Shown: positions 25,861 through 38,379 of the stretch, piece by piece
Layout: each line of letters opens with the position of its first letter
How positions within the stretch are numbered: the stretch's first letter is position 1
Assembly: GCA_026874595.1 (NCBI GenBank)
Contig: CM049316.1
Coordinates: 20,977,839-21,041,838 of the forward strand
DNA: 64,000 nucleotides
Source: Sipunculus nudus
Lineage: Eukaryota > Annelida > Sipuncula > Golfingiida > Sipunculidae
Direction of reading: 5' to 3'
Made by a program: the position numbers and the translations under genes
Notes under the pieces: generated by a model
The model's database searches: none
Told to the model about the DNA's origin: nothing
What the model saw: only the letters and a program-made list of their open reading frames with translations

Positions 25861-26059
25861 ATAGTATCTTCTCGACACGCTGTATTTATCAATTACAAGT
25901 TAAGTGAAAATATTATACAATACATCAACTCATATCTATATACATTGTCCGTCTAAACAAATATCCACAATATCAAATTCTATTCAACGCTCAGATTACC
26001 TCCAAAAAAAAGGCCCCTGATTTAGCTTGCAAGAAACAACCTGTATCTCAAATCTAAAC

Positions 26060-26345
26060 TTTTGGAACACTAAAGTCCGTCTCATTACTGTCTTGCTTAC
26101 GCACTTGCCTTTGGTAATACACATGAGGGGCTTGTTGTCTGTTTGGACCGTGAACGGTCTTCATGACAAGTACATCTTAAATTTCTGAACAACCAAAACA
26201 CTTGCCAAACACTCTCTCTCATTGGTAGAGTAATTTCTATATCAAGCCTATACTTTCCTGCTAGCATAAGCTGTCGGATGTATCATCCCATTGTACTCCT
26301 GCATAAGGATACTTCCAATTCCGACTTCCATCGCGTCGCTTTTCA
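26060..26345 (-). pseudogene. gypsy RNase H fragment
   Basis: The minus strand reads SDAMEVGIGSILMQEYNG, then IHPTAYASRK, then NYSTNERECLA and FTVQTDNKPLMCITKG. These are the standard gypsy RNase H blocks. At least two stops and a frameshift interrupt it. It lies 3' of the reverse transcriptase, as expected. Confidence 0.8.
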
Positions 26346-26356
26346 GGTAGTACCGC

Positions 26357-27225
26357 TTAATGAAATCGGGTGGTCTTAGAATGGGGTGGGGTGGGTGGGG
26401 AATGAGGGATGGCGGAGGGGGTGGGGGGGGGGGGGGCGGGTGTAAGTTTGGTTTTTGGTCTTTCTGCGCTCTGGATTTTTGTAAGGAGAGATTGTTTGTT
26501 TGCTAAATGCCGAGTGTCAACAAGGTGGCCCAACAATTCTAGACTGCGATATCCCACGAATGTCTTTGCTTATTTAGCCGCAAGGTGGTCTAGCTCTAGT
26601 CTCGCTAACACTTCACTGATTGTTCTTACATGTTCATCCCATGTTTCCTCCTGTGTTGGCACGTCATCTATGCAGCATACCACGTTTGGCATGTCGCTTA
26701 ACAACTTCCACATCATGCAGGTAAGCACTGCGTCTGCCTGAACTGGTAATGTCCGCCAGGCGTTACAGATGCCCCTTTGTCTCTAGATTCCTCTGACATA
26801 GGAATCTGTAAATTGCCTTTCGTCAGATCGATCTTGTTTAAAGTACTGGCTACCTCCGTAAACAGGGTTTACGACTCTGCCATCGGTTCCGGATCGAATA
26901 CGACCAACTTGTTTTATTGATGATAATCGATCACGAATCTGATCTTTCCATTTGGTTTATGCAGCATAATGCATGTGGACGTAAAATACGACTCGGATAT
27001 TTTCGATTATGCCTTACTCTAAAATTTCTTTGATTTCGGATCCATAGGCTCATTCAATCTGAAAGGAACACTATACGGTTTCAGAAGTGCGTCGAATAAT
27101 ACATTCGATGACATCGGTGAGTTTAGGGATATCTGTAAATAATTCCCCTTACTGGTTTTACCGATCGGGTATCTCATGCCGTTGTCGCTTGCCCAGCTCG
27201 GCATTGACCTGTACGTGAGATTCAA
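26357..27225 (-). pseudogene. gypsy reverse transcriptase, broken
   Basis: Minus-strand blocks in order: KPNGKIRFVIDYHQ (about 26960), FDPEPMAES, LFTEVASTLNKIDLTKGNLQ (about 26850), VTPGGHYQFRQT, VVCCIDDVPTQEETWDEHV (active site IDD, about 26670), then GYRSLELLGHLVDTRHLA (26557-26500). The active-site residue before IDD is Cys rather than Tyr or Val. Frames are disrupted by several stops and indels, and a G-rich low-complexity run at about 26380-26440 interrupts the C-terminal part. The copy is inactive. Confidence 0.82.
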
Positions 27226-27332
27226 CTACGCACAGTTGACGGTATTAACACATGGGAGGTTTCATCCACCCCCTCGAGATTGAGTTCTCCTGATAAGGGA
27301 GATTCGGATTCACAATTCAAACATTCCGGGTC

Positions 27333-27671
27333 TCAGACGGTTTCGTTGGTACTCAAGGTGACCGCCGCTAAGGCATGCTGGAGTTCAAGGCTGGACTGAT
27401 ATCGTTTCAGCAATTTCATATGGAAGGTTTTGATCTTTTTGTCGACATTGACCCGAAAATCTAGGTCACCTACTTTACCTACGACGTAGTAGGAGCCTTT
27501 ACACTGGAGTAACAGCTTGTTTTTGTCCGTCGGGAGTAGTAACAACACTTCATCCCAAATCTCGAATTTGCGGGTAAGGTTTTCTAGGTCATAGATTTGC
27601 TTGTATTTATCTGCGGATTTGCTCAATGCTTCGCGAGCTATAACGCACGTACCGCTAAGCTTGTCCTGCAA
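27333..27671 (-). pseudogene. gypsy integrase C-terminal part
   Basis: Reads LENLTRKFEIWDEVLLLLPT, then NKLLLQCKGSYYVVGKVGDLDFRV and KTFHMKLLKRY. This is the GPF/Y-like and chromatin-binding tail of gypsy integrases (WD.VL.LLP....KL...W.GP..V). It continues the integrase core at 27720-28026 after a short frame break. Confidence 0.8.
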
Positions 27672-27719
27672 ATCAAGTACGAATCGAAACGTAGTCTTTG
27701 TTTCCTTATCCGCACCGCG

Positions 27720-28026
27720 TTAAGTCCATAGCTCGCGTAGAATGCCCATGGTACCTCTCAGAACTCGCCCGTAGGGCAACTCAAATGGAGAGAAAACTGT
27801 GCTCTCATGTGGTGTCTTTTTGTACCCAAAGAGTCCTGCGCTCAAACATCCATCCCAATATCGTGGTTTCTCGGCGCACATACGCTTTAACAACTGTTTT
27901 ATTGTACCGTTGAATAATTCCACAATCCCGTTGCACATCGGGTATGGTGTGGTAGTTAGCTGCTTTCCAAAGATCACACGACTAACTTCTCTGTTGAGTT
28001 CATAGTCCGACGGATAGGTATAAAAT
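27720..28026 (-). pseudogene. gypsy integrase core, 3' part
   Basis: Reads REVSRVIFGKQLTTTPY, then CNGIVELFNGTIKQLLKR (third catalytic acidic residue in the VE.FNGT motif), then KTPHESTVFSPFELPYG and LRELWT. The 5' part of the core lies on the other side of the 3.8 kb transposon (31800-32106). The open frame running upstream to 28139 includes transposon sequence and is not original. Confidence 0.85.
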
Positions 28027-31000
28027 ACTTCAATTGGCAATACAAGCACCATATTTGGTATGTGTATTCCCTCTTTTGCAGGAAAAGCGTAAGCCAACAA
28101 AAATTGAAGATAGCGGCTTTTTTTTAAGATGGCCGCCATTAGCCGCTTTCTGATCAGGCTCTTGGTAACAAAACACGACTCATTTGTCCAATTTTAATGA
28201 TTATTTTATCGATTGATAGCACTGAGGGCATGCTTAATCCAATTCCAACCGAATAAAATCTTAAAAATTCCTGCTTTAAATAGATTAGTTATATTTAAGG
28301 TACATATGTTGAGTTTATACCACATTTCCTTTATACCTTCTTCATATTGCTATATTGTTTGCCTAAAATATAATTAGTGGTTTAATATCATTTCTTTGTT
28401 AATAAATGCATCCTGCTAAAAGCAACAAAACATGACTCATTTGTATGTACAAAGAAAGCGTTATTCCGCTCTTAACTTTACCGATACACGCCCCCTTGCA
28501 ACTAAAACCTCTCCGCATCAACTCGTCCATAACGAAACCTCGCCCTTATTTCTCACAGTTTTAGAAACTGCTCATGGGTCTACAATTTGGCAAACATGCA
28601 AAATCCTAGATGTCATAGTCATTTAAAAGAACTTAATTGAATAAAGTATAAAAAATACTGTCATTATTTTAATTGAAACTTGTTTTTATTAACATCTTAT
28701 CATTAAAGCACATGTAGTACCTGCTGAATCTGATATTGTTATTACAACAGCAAATCAACCGGTGTGCCATCTGTAGTTTACGTATATTATATTTGCGCCA
28801 TGTACATTAAAAATTGAAACATAAAACAATAGTATGCCTGATACCACAAACCAATTTGTAATGTGTACAGATTCTGTCATTGCACACATGGGCCCTTTTA
28901 CAAAAAAAAGTGGAATAATTACGTGTCACGTTAAAGTAAAAATTAAAGATCTTACAGGGCATAGTTTATTTTATTTCTAAAAAGAAAGATATGTAACTAG
29001 GCTAATAGTTATATTTTTTTTTTCATTTTGGTAACCGATGATACTACCTTGGATATAATAATACATCCTCCCGATTTTTGTACAGTTTTGTCTCTTGACA
29101 GCTATACAAATCTCCCGTTTTGGATCAGTAGCTTAATATATAATCTATATCTGTTATATTCAATCACTACCTAAGTCTATGACAAAAGATCCACATTAAT
29201 ACTTATTTGGATGAAATTTAACCATTTTAATATATATAATAATCTATTTAAATAATGACAAACTTAAAAATGGAATTTACTTATTGTTCTGATACTGTTA
29301 ATGTTAATAAGTAATAGAATTGTAAGAAAAGTTATTTTGATTTACTGAGTTAAAGGAATCTGGAAATCTGTAGCTTGTATTCCGTTGATTTATAGTTTGG
29401 GATTTATCAACATTAGTACTAGAGATGACATTTTTTAACATGCAGAGTGATATAAATACAAATTTTTGGTCACTTTTTGTATTGTTAACGAACCTATGGA
29501 ATAAAAATAATATTCTGTGTTCAGCTTATTGAAATCAAGTTATAGTTGACAATTTTAACTATAGCTCGTTGTTAATGATACATTTAAGAAAAGACAATTA
29601 TGGCATTGACTCTTGTTATCCTGTTTTTTATATATTTACTAAAGAGGATTTCTGTTCAATAAAAGTATGAAGAAACTATCACCTAGCACAGTTTGTTTCT
29701 GAATCAAATTTCTTCACTCAACACGTTTGCTATCAACAAATGAGTATTTATTGAAATTTTACCATGTGAACAGATACTAATATGGGAAAATTCGAGTTCA
29801 GAAATAAATAAAATTAAGAAAACACATTTACAAAGTCAAAACTAAAAAGCGATTGAAAAATAAAGAGCAGCAATCAAGACATTGTATAAATACTAAAACA
29901 TTTTAAAATCTTAACTTCCAAATAAGATTACACATACTGTAAATGCAATGAAAAGGCAACACCATTATGCATGATTATTACAGCAATTGTACCAAATTGC
30001 ATAAACACAGGGTTGAAAGTTTAAATTCCAACATGACATCCGTGCGTGTGCTTTTCTTTTTTTTTTTGTCTTGAATGATTCTGTACATTATTAAGAGACC
30101 AGTCGCCTTGATGTGCATTCCTTATTCTGCAATGAACTTATTTTATTTGTAATTAAAACATATATTTTCAATTTTAAACAATACAACAATGAATGGTAAG
30201 TTAAAAGGTTGTTTCACACATGGATTACTTACTCCTAAAAAAAGTACATAAAATATCCGCAGATTTGAATTTGGTTTCTCGGTCTATTAATATGATGAAA
30301 GGCCAGTGAAGAAGACACTAGATTGAAAGCATCAGTGTTTTAATAAAAAACATCTTTGACCATAAATATCTGAAGTTAATTCACTCATAGTCATCATATT
30401 ATGGCACAATTTAACACGTGAGGTATGTTGAAAGTGATCCCGATCAAGGTAAGATGGATTTGAAAATCCCTGTTACTTCAGGAAAAACTTTGGAAAGTTT
30501 TTTTTCTCGTTGCGTCCTGGATTAAACAAAATATATGTGTATCTTATGCTGTTAATATGGACTACTTGAGGCAAAAAATACATTGTCTTGGTGGGCCTGT
30601 GACACCCGCAACTATAGGCCCTGCTGAATTATAACCTTTCAAATAAAGTTTGAACCCTGATTTAACATACAGGTGAGGGGCGACGACTACGGTGGAAAGT
30701 TACCCGTAGTTCAGATTGTCTGCAAAAGAATATAGCATTAAAAATAACAATTGATAAAAGTCACAATGCATGACTCCAGTGTAGTAAGATTGTCAATTCT
30801 TTCAAGAGGCGAAATTTAAGAAGAATATGGATCTTATGTAAAATGAAATTTCCTTACTTATATATCTCAGGAGATTCTGCATATAATAATTGAAAATATT
30901 AATGTTCATGATGTCAAATTGTTGTACAACGGTAAAGGCCTACTGCCAAAACTGGGACGACACTAAATTCCTCTCAAGTAAACAAAAATCTGAACATGTG

Positions 31001-31799
31001 AACCTTGTAAACAGATAGAGCTGTACACCTCTGTAACACAGCTAACCTAAGCTAACAAAGGGGTGTCCAGTAAACCGCATAGCATTTATTACAAGCAGAG
31101 TAAACGGGTTAGACATCCACGGTCCTAGAAAGCACACGAGAGGATTCACGCTGACTATATTGTAGAATATTTAATACTTCTTTCTATACAATTTTAAAAT
31201 GATGTCATCCCCAGTGTATCTCATTTATGTCCAATTACGTCTATAACTGTCATGCGCTCATGGAATTATTGCAAGTATGTTGTTTTGTCCGCTTTTCGCA
31301 TATGTTAAGGGGAAACACTTGAAATCGAACCTCTATCTTAAAATGCTAATGAGGCTTTGACACTCGTAACATACCATAATCTCTGAAGAAAATAAAAACC
31401 ACCTATGCACGTTTTTAAGGAATATAAACAGACTGACAGATTGATTTACATATATATCTATGGATAAACAGGGAATGATATATTTTTACCATCAAAGCAC
31501 AAAGGGAGTGACAAGACACGCCTTTGAAATATATTATTTTTGCTATAATATGCATTGTAGACCTTTGGGCATGGCATAAGAGGAATCTTCATACCTCATA
31601 ACCTAATAATTGATATAAAGATCTGACCACTTAAGCAGCATTTACATCAAAATGCGTACGAGTAAGGGTAAATGGCGGCCATCTAAAAAATTGGCAGCCA
31701 GATTTGAATTTAAATTAGCTCACATGTTTTCCATGTAAAGGGGGGTTTAACGAAGAAACATTCAAAATTTGGTGCTTGTATCACCAACTGAAGCATTCT
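28027..31799. mobile_element. non-autonomous TIR DNA transposon inside the integrase
   Basis: The two ends are inverted copies of about 115-130 bp: TACTTCAATTGGCAATACAA at 28027 against TGCTTCAGTTGGTGATACAA read backwards from 31799. Both also share AAGCACCA.ATTT and, about 105 bp in, AGATGGCCGCCATT. The element splits a gypsy integrase between catalytic blocks D2 and E. The interior is AT-rich with no transposase-like frame. The exact end and target-site duplication could not be fixed by eye. Confidence 0.65.
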
Positions 31800-32106
31800 G
31801 GCCATATTTGCACGTATCTGCTGGACTTGTTGTCAAACGTGTACTGACTCCCAATGTCTGTGATTACTTCCGATGGCACTCCGACACATGCAAAACATTA
31901 ACTAACGCGTCGACTTTGGTCGCGGTATCTTTGGTCGTTAAGGTCACTGCCGATGGATAGCGTGTATGGATGTCCATGATGAGGTGTTTGCACCGATGAC
32001 TATTGTCGGACGCAGGATGGATCGATCCGACCAGATCCATGGCGATCGTACACGAAGGAGCGTCGGTCACGGGCAGCTTTCCTAACGTGGACCCCGGCAC
32101 TCTGCC
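31800..32106 (-). pseudogene. gypsy integrase core, 5' part
   Basis: Reads GKLPVTDAPSCTIAMDLVGSI (first catalytic D), then LIMDIHTRYPSAVTL, then GVPSEVITDIGSQYT (second catalytic D). It is followed directly by the TIR of the 28027-31799 transposon. The E-containing part resumes at 28026. Confidence 0.85.
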
Positions 32107-32116
32107 TTTCGGTGTT

Positions 32117-32470
32117 CAGGTCAAGCAAACGTATTCCAAAACACATTATATTATCATATCACATAATTGCTTATAAAAATATTAATATAGATTTTATATA
32201 AAATAAGCCCAATTCCTAGAGGAAAAACATTTTTCCTATCTATTTATCCACAAAAAAACATGAGGTTGTGTGATTTGTTCAAAAACTATTGGCACATCTC
32301 TGAACACTGTCAACTCGGCAGTGACGTCTCACACTGGGAAATCCCTTTTGACTAAAAATTCTTATTCTCAATAAAAGCACAGTATTTCTGCCACTGTCAG
32401 TCCTAAATTTTCAGGAGAGAATAAAAACAACATGTATTACTAGATCTGAGTTGTTTATAAAATTCAGTCC
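32117..32470. repeat. dispersed ~350-bp repeat, copy 2
   Basis: Starts AGGTCAAGCAAACGTATTCCA and matches 11497-11845 block by block. It sits between the HHCC finger and the catalytic core of the gypsy integrase, so it inserted after that element. Confidence 0.68.
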
Positions 32471-32479
32471 AGGATGTCA

Positions 32480-32740
32480 TATGTGTAAGGGCCAATCAAA
32501 TCCGGGCCAAGTCTGGAAAGTTGGTGAAATCCTCCGTTCACACAAAAAACGCACGTGGAATATGTTTACTTAACCTCCAGTGTGGTTTTCTGACATATGG
32601 GACACGACTTGCTGAACGCTGTAATATCGCCGTACATCCCTATTCCAGTAGAACTGCTCTCTTACGCGTTCGTGTGTCCGATCCACGCCATGATGGGCCA
32701 CCATAATCGCTCCTTGGTCCATCTTCATTACATCCGCCCG
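32480..32740 (-). pseudogene. gypsy integrase N-terminal HHCC finger
   Basis: Reads VAHHGVDRTHERVREQFYW, then DITAFSKSCPICQKTTLE, giving the H-H-C-C zinc-binding pattern that opens retroviral and gypsy integrases. It lies between protease and integrase core, confirming that integrase precedes reverse transcriptase here. Confidence 0.78.
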
Positions 32741-33118
32741 TAATTAATGGGGTACTCTATCCTCGATCTATCCGGATTACCGTGTTTATCTCGCACAAAT
32801 CCGAGTAAAAAATCCTCTTAATCCCGGAAAGTGCTATCGCTTCCGCTAGCAGATTTAGCAAGCTTCCATTCAGGAGCTAACGACTGATCATCTTCCTGCC
32901 CTTCAAAACTTAGGCCGGACTTACATCACCGACTGGACTAGCTACATGTAAACTTCTGATCGGCAAATCTCGCTTAAGTGCAGTGGCACGTGTTTCTACT
33001 GCGGACGTCAATTCCGGTGGTGAGTCAATGTTGCCACGCGCTATATCTGAATCCGATCAGACTTCTACATTGATTACGGATCGTTCGGATCCCGCACTCC
33101 TGATACGTTTCCTAGCGC

Positions 33119-33319
33119 TTAGTCGCAAATGGCATCTCCGACTATCATCGCTACCATAGTTCCCACTAAATACGGACAATCTACACTTATCTTACCTGTA
33201 GTAAAACGCCTAACTGATCCGTTAAACAACCGCCAGTCGATGTTGTGTCCGGTGAACTGGACCGGATCCTCATATGTTCTCCGTACTTCTGCTGAAGAGT
33301 AACCGGAATCGCGCAACAC
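33119..33319 (-). pseudogene. gypsy aspartic protease
   Basis: Reads LRDSGYSSAEVRR, with DSG as the catalytic Asp triad of retroelement proteases, then DWRLFNGSVRRFTTGKISVD and YLVGTMVAMIVGDAICD. This is a close pattern match to mollusc-type gypsy proteases as I know them. Flanking frames are broken. Confidence 0.82.
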
Positions 33320-33440
33320 TTTGACTGCCTTGCCGTTTTAGTCATCACACATGGGCGAAGAGCTACCGCACTCTTCAAGAGCAGTCAGTTCGAATGATTG
33401 ACCCTGTTTATCCGAATCCGGTAATGGGACTCCGTAACAT

Positions 33441-34065
33441 TCATTGACATCGAGTTAGGCTTACGCTTCGGTTTAGCCCCCCGACTATTACTTGGCTTAG
33501 CCCCACGCTGTTCAACAGCTGAGTGCAACGCTTGTGGGGTAGACCTTGGCCCAAACCTCGCACTAGTTTATTTATATTCACGCGCCTTATGCCCTGAACC
33601 GTTACATATGAAGCAACGTCTGTCTCACGATGACTTTTCTGACTGATCACGCCATCCGCCATCTATACCACGTTTTTCGCTCGGCTGGGTTATGTGCTGT
33701 CTGCTCGGGGAGCACTATTACGGAACTCACCGTAAAACGGCAGGCACTTTAACTTTCGGCAATCTCCGCCAGGCTCTCTATATTGCGATACTGTCTCTCC
33801 TTCAAAAATACAGAGAGTTCCTCGCTGCAACAGATCAAACACTGTTCGCGCATGAGCAATTTGAAATCTGAAATATCAAGTGCCTTACTATAAAACAATG
33901 GATTCAGGTACAAAGCCCAGCTTTCTCGGTCTTACATTTGACACGACGCTAAACGTTCAAATCGCGCCAGAAACGCGTCTAGCCTATCGTTTTGGTCTAG
34001 TTTTGGGATCGATTCTCTTTTCCTCATCTCTTAACTATCCCTAACTATCACTAATAAAAAAACCA
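33441..34065 (-). pseudogene. gypsy gag remnant
   Basis: Reads LDAFLARFERLASCQ and DRESWALYLNPLFYSKALD, then LLMREQCLICCSEELSVFLK (SCAN/capsid-like gag region). A zinc knuckle CFICNGSGHKARE follows near 33610; its last zinc ligand is Tyr where Cys is expected. Several stops are present. The 5' part up to SKALDI is the segment repeated in the tandem array. Confidence 0.75.
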
Positions 34066-34347
34066 CCTTTCGTGTGACATCACGCAACAAATCATCTTAA
34101 ACCCTGGTAATTAAAATGAATAGCTCTGTCAAATCTCTACTCTTTTACCACATGGAGTGTGTATGTGTCAAATTTCAGCTCTCAGTTTCAAATATTTCTA
34201 AATATTAATATAATCCAAAGAAGTTATATCTATAATCAATATGAAAAATCGCCAAATACACAGGAAATAAAATTCCCGAAAGAATATTTGCCCTAAAACG
34301 GCTAAACCAATCCTAAAAACACGCACGCCATTAAATTTATTGGCGTT

Positions 34348-34407
<60 letters not shown>

Positions 34408-34616
34408 TTTCACATGAGTCCACATAATCAAACAAAATAACTAAGTCTTGTTTACATTAAATGTCACACCCTTTAAGGAATGGACGTTAAGGGGCTTTTA
34501 AACGATAAACTGAACTGGCTGAAACTTACATTTACACTCCAAAAGATTAATAAGTCATTAGTAAACAAAACAAAATATATTAAAAATACACTTACTCTGG
34601 AGAGGCGTTCCACACA

Positions 34617-34708
<92 letters not shown>

Positions 34709-35403
34709 GGATGATTACAAAAGTCCACATAAACAAAAGCACTTAGTCCTGTTTACCCCTCTATGTACACTGCACACGAAAGTTCCCTTGTGTACACGGC
34801 TCCTGTTCACATGCCAGCTAGCTCAGTCCGCCCACACTGTGTAAATACAAAGGGATTCAACGCCAACAATCAACACAGTTCCTTACTGAAGTACACGCTC
34901 GTCCCTGAAGGCAAAGTCAAGAAATCAGTGACAGATAGGCTCACAGCCTACTCTGTAGGATCACGGAAGAAATGTCTTTTACAGCAGATGTCTTCTAGAT
35001 CCATTAAGTACATGAATATGCCTCCGCATGAAAATATCCATTACAACTCTCGTTTTGCGTGTTTATTGTACTGGCCTGTTACCGGACTCACTCACGTCAG
35101 ACACATATCGCGGGATTACTAGTCCTTCGGTAATTACATAATACACTCCAAGTCCGTTAGAAATGTATCCACGTGGCCGTCCTCAGACACTGACGTTTTA
35201 CGCTCTGGAACATCGATTTAGCTGATCAGACACTGATAAACACGAACCCGCCTCTGAACCACAGACAACCGTCAGATTACACACAACTGGCGCGCTGACC
35301 TAGGCGATTCTTAAGATTTGTCCAGCATCCACCGCTTGTATACGCCTGTTGATTTCACACGTCCTGACCGTCTTCTGGCCAATCATCTCACATTATTAGA
35401 CGT
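33870..35403 (-). repeat. LTR-leader-gag tandem array, unit 1
   Basis: Period 1534 bp. Plus-strand order: gag start and leader (33870-34345), (TA)n, leader end (34403-34461), LTR portion (34462-35403) with a further (TA)n tract at 34619-34706. This is the unit that runs on into gag. The junction to the next unit is ATTATTAGACG|TGAAATATC. Confidence 0.85.
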
Positions 35404-35881
35404 GAAATATCAAGTGCCTTACTATAAAACAATGGATTCAGGTACAAAGCCCAGCTTTCTCGGTCTTACATTTGACACGACGCTAAACGTTCAAATCGCG
35501 CCAGAAACGCGTCTAGCCTATCGTTTTGGTCTAGTTTTGGGATCGATTCTCTTTTCCTCATCTCTTAACTATCCCTAACTATCACTAATAAAAAAAACAC
35601 CTTTCGTGTGACATCACGCAACAAATCATCTTAAACCCTGGTAATTAAACTGAATAGCTCTGTCAAATCTCTACTCTTTTACCACATGGAGTGTGTATGT
35701 GTCAAATTTCAGCTCTCAGTTTCAAATATTTCTAAATATTAATATAATCCAAAGAAGTTATATCTATAATCAATATGAAAAATCGCCAAATACACAGGAA
35801 ATAAAATTCCCGAAAGAATATTTGCCCTAAAACGGCTAAACCAATCCTAAAAACACGCACGCCATTAAATTTATTGGCGTT

Positions 35882-35939
<58 letters not shown>

Positions 35940-36148
35940 TTTCACATGAGTCCACATAATCAAACAAAATAACTAAGTCTTGTTTACATTAAATGTCACA
36001 CCCTTTAAGGAATGGACGTTAAGGGGCTTTTAAACGATAAACTGAACTGGCTGAAACTTACATTTACACTCCAAAAGATTAATAAGTCATTAGTAAACAA
36101 AACAAAATATATTAAAAATACACTTACTCTGGAGAGGCGTTCCACACA

Positions 36149-36226
<78 letters not shown>

Positions 36227-36510
36227 GGATGATTACAAAAGTCCACATAAACAAAAGCACTTAGTCCTGTTTACCCGTCTATGTACACTGCACACGAAAG
36301 TTCCCTTGTGTACACGGCTCCTGTTCACATGCCAGCTAGCTCAGTCCGCCCACACAGTGTAAATACAAAGGGATTCAACGCCAACAATCAACACAGTTCC
36401 TCACTGAAGTACACGCTCGTCCCTGAAGGCAAAGTCAAGAAATCAGTGACAGATAGGCTCGCAGCCTACTCTGTAGGATCACGGAAGAAATGTCTTTTAC
36501 AGCAGATGTC

Positions 36511-36560
<50 letters not shown>

Positions 36561-37255
36561 GGATGATTACAAAAGTCCACATAAACAAAAGCACTTAGTC
36601 CTGTTTACCCCTCTATGTACACTGCACACGAAAGTTCCCTTGTGTACACGGCTCCTGTTCACATGCCAGCTAGCTCAGTCCGCCCACACTGTGTAAATAC
36701 AAAGGGATTCAACGCCAACAATCAACACAGTTCCTCACTGAAGTACACGCTCGTCCCTGAAGGCAAAGTCAAGAAAGCAGTGACAGATAGGCTCACAGCC
36801 TACTCTGTAGGATCACGGAAGAAATGTCTTTTACAGCAGATGTCTTCTAGATCCATTAAGTACATGAATATGCCTCCGCATGAAAATATCCATTACATCT
36901 CTCGTTTTGCGTGTTTATTGTACTGGCCTGTTACCGGACTCACTCACGTCAGACACATATCGCGGGATTACTAGTCCTTCGGTAATTACAAAATACACTC
37001 CAAGTCCGTTAGAAATGTATCCACGTGGCCGTCCTCAGACACTGACGTTTTACGCTCTGGAACATCGATTTAGCTGATCAGACACTGATAAACACGAACC
37101 CGCCTCTGAACCACAGACAACCGTCAGATTACACACAACTGGCGCGCTGACCTAGGCGATTCTTAAGATTTGTCCAGCATCCACCGCTTGTATACGCCTG
37201 TTGATTTCACACGTCCTGACCGTCTTCTGGCCTGTCATCTCACATTATTAGACGT
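35404..37255 (-). repeat. LTR-leader-gag tandem array, unit 2
   Basis: Period 1852 bp, nearly identical to unit 1. It has an extra internal duplication of 334 bp: the block starting ACGGATGATTAC occurs at 36225 and again at 36559, joined through a (TA)n tract at about 36513-36558. Confidence 0.85.
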
Positions 37256-37732
37256 GAAATATCAAGTGCCTTACTATAAAACAATGGATTCAGGTACAAA
37301 GCCCAGCTTTTTCGGTCTTACATTTGACACGACGCTAAACGTTCAAATCGCGCCAGAAACGCGTCTAGCCTATCGTTTTGGTCTAGTTTTGGGATCGATT
37401 CTCTTTTCCTCATCTCTTAACTATCCCTAACTATCACTAATAAAAAAACCACCTTTCGTGTGACATCACGCAACAAATCATCTTAAACCCTGGTAATTAA
37501 ACTGAATAGCTCTGTCAAATCTCTACTCTCTACCACATGGAGTGTGTATGTGTCAAATTTCAGCTCTCAGTTTCAAATATTTCTAAATATTAATATAATC
37601 CAAAGAAGTTATATCTATAATCAATATGAAAAATCGCCAAATACACAGGAAATAAAATTCCCGAAAGAATATTTGCCCTAAAACGGCTAAACCAATCCTA
37701 AAAACACGCACGCCATTAAATTTATTGGCGTT

Positions 37733-37784
<52 letters not shown>

Positions 37785-37995
37785 TTTCACATGAGTCCAC
37801 ATAATCAAACAAAATAACTAAGTCTTGTTTACATTAAATGTCACACCCTTTAAGGAATGGACGTTAAGGGGCTTTTAAACGATAAACTGAACTGGCTGAA
37901 ACTTACATTTACACTCCAAAAGATTAATAAGTCATTAGTAAACAAAACAAAATATATTAAAAATACACTTACTCTGGAGAGGCGTTCCACACACT

Positions 37996-38053
<58 letters not shown>

Positions 38054-38337
38054 GGATGATTACAAAAGTCCACATAAACAAAAGCACTTAGTCCTGTTTA
38101 CCCCTCTATGTACACTGCACACGAAAGTTCCCTTGTGTACACGGCTCCTGTTCACATGCCAGCTAGCTCAGTCCGCCCACACTGTGTAAATACAAAGGGA
38201 TTCAACGCCAACAATCAACACAGTTCCTCACTGAAGTACACGCTCGTCCCTGAAGGCAAAGTCAAGAAATCAGTGACAGATAGGCTCGCAGCCTACTCTG
38301 TAGGATCACGGAAGAAATGTCTTTTACAGCAGATATC

Positions 38338-38379
<42 letters not shown>

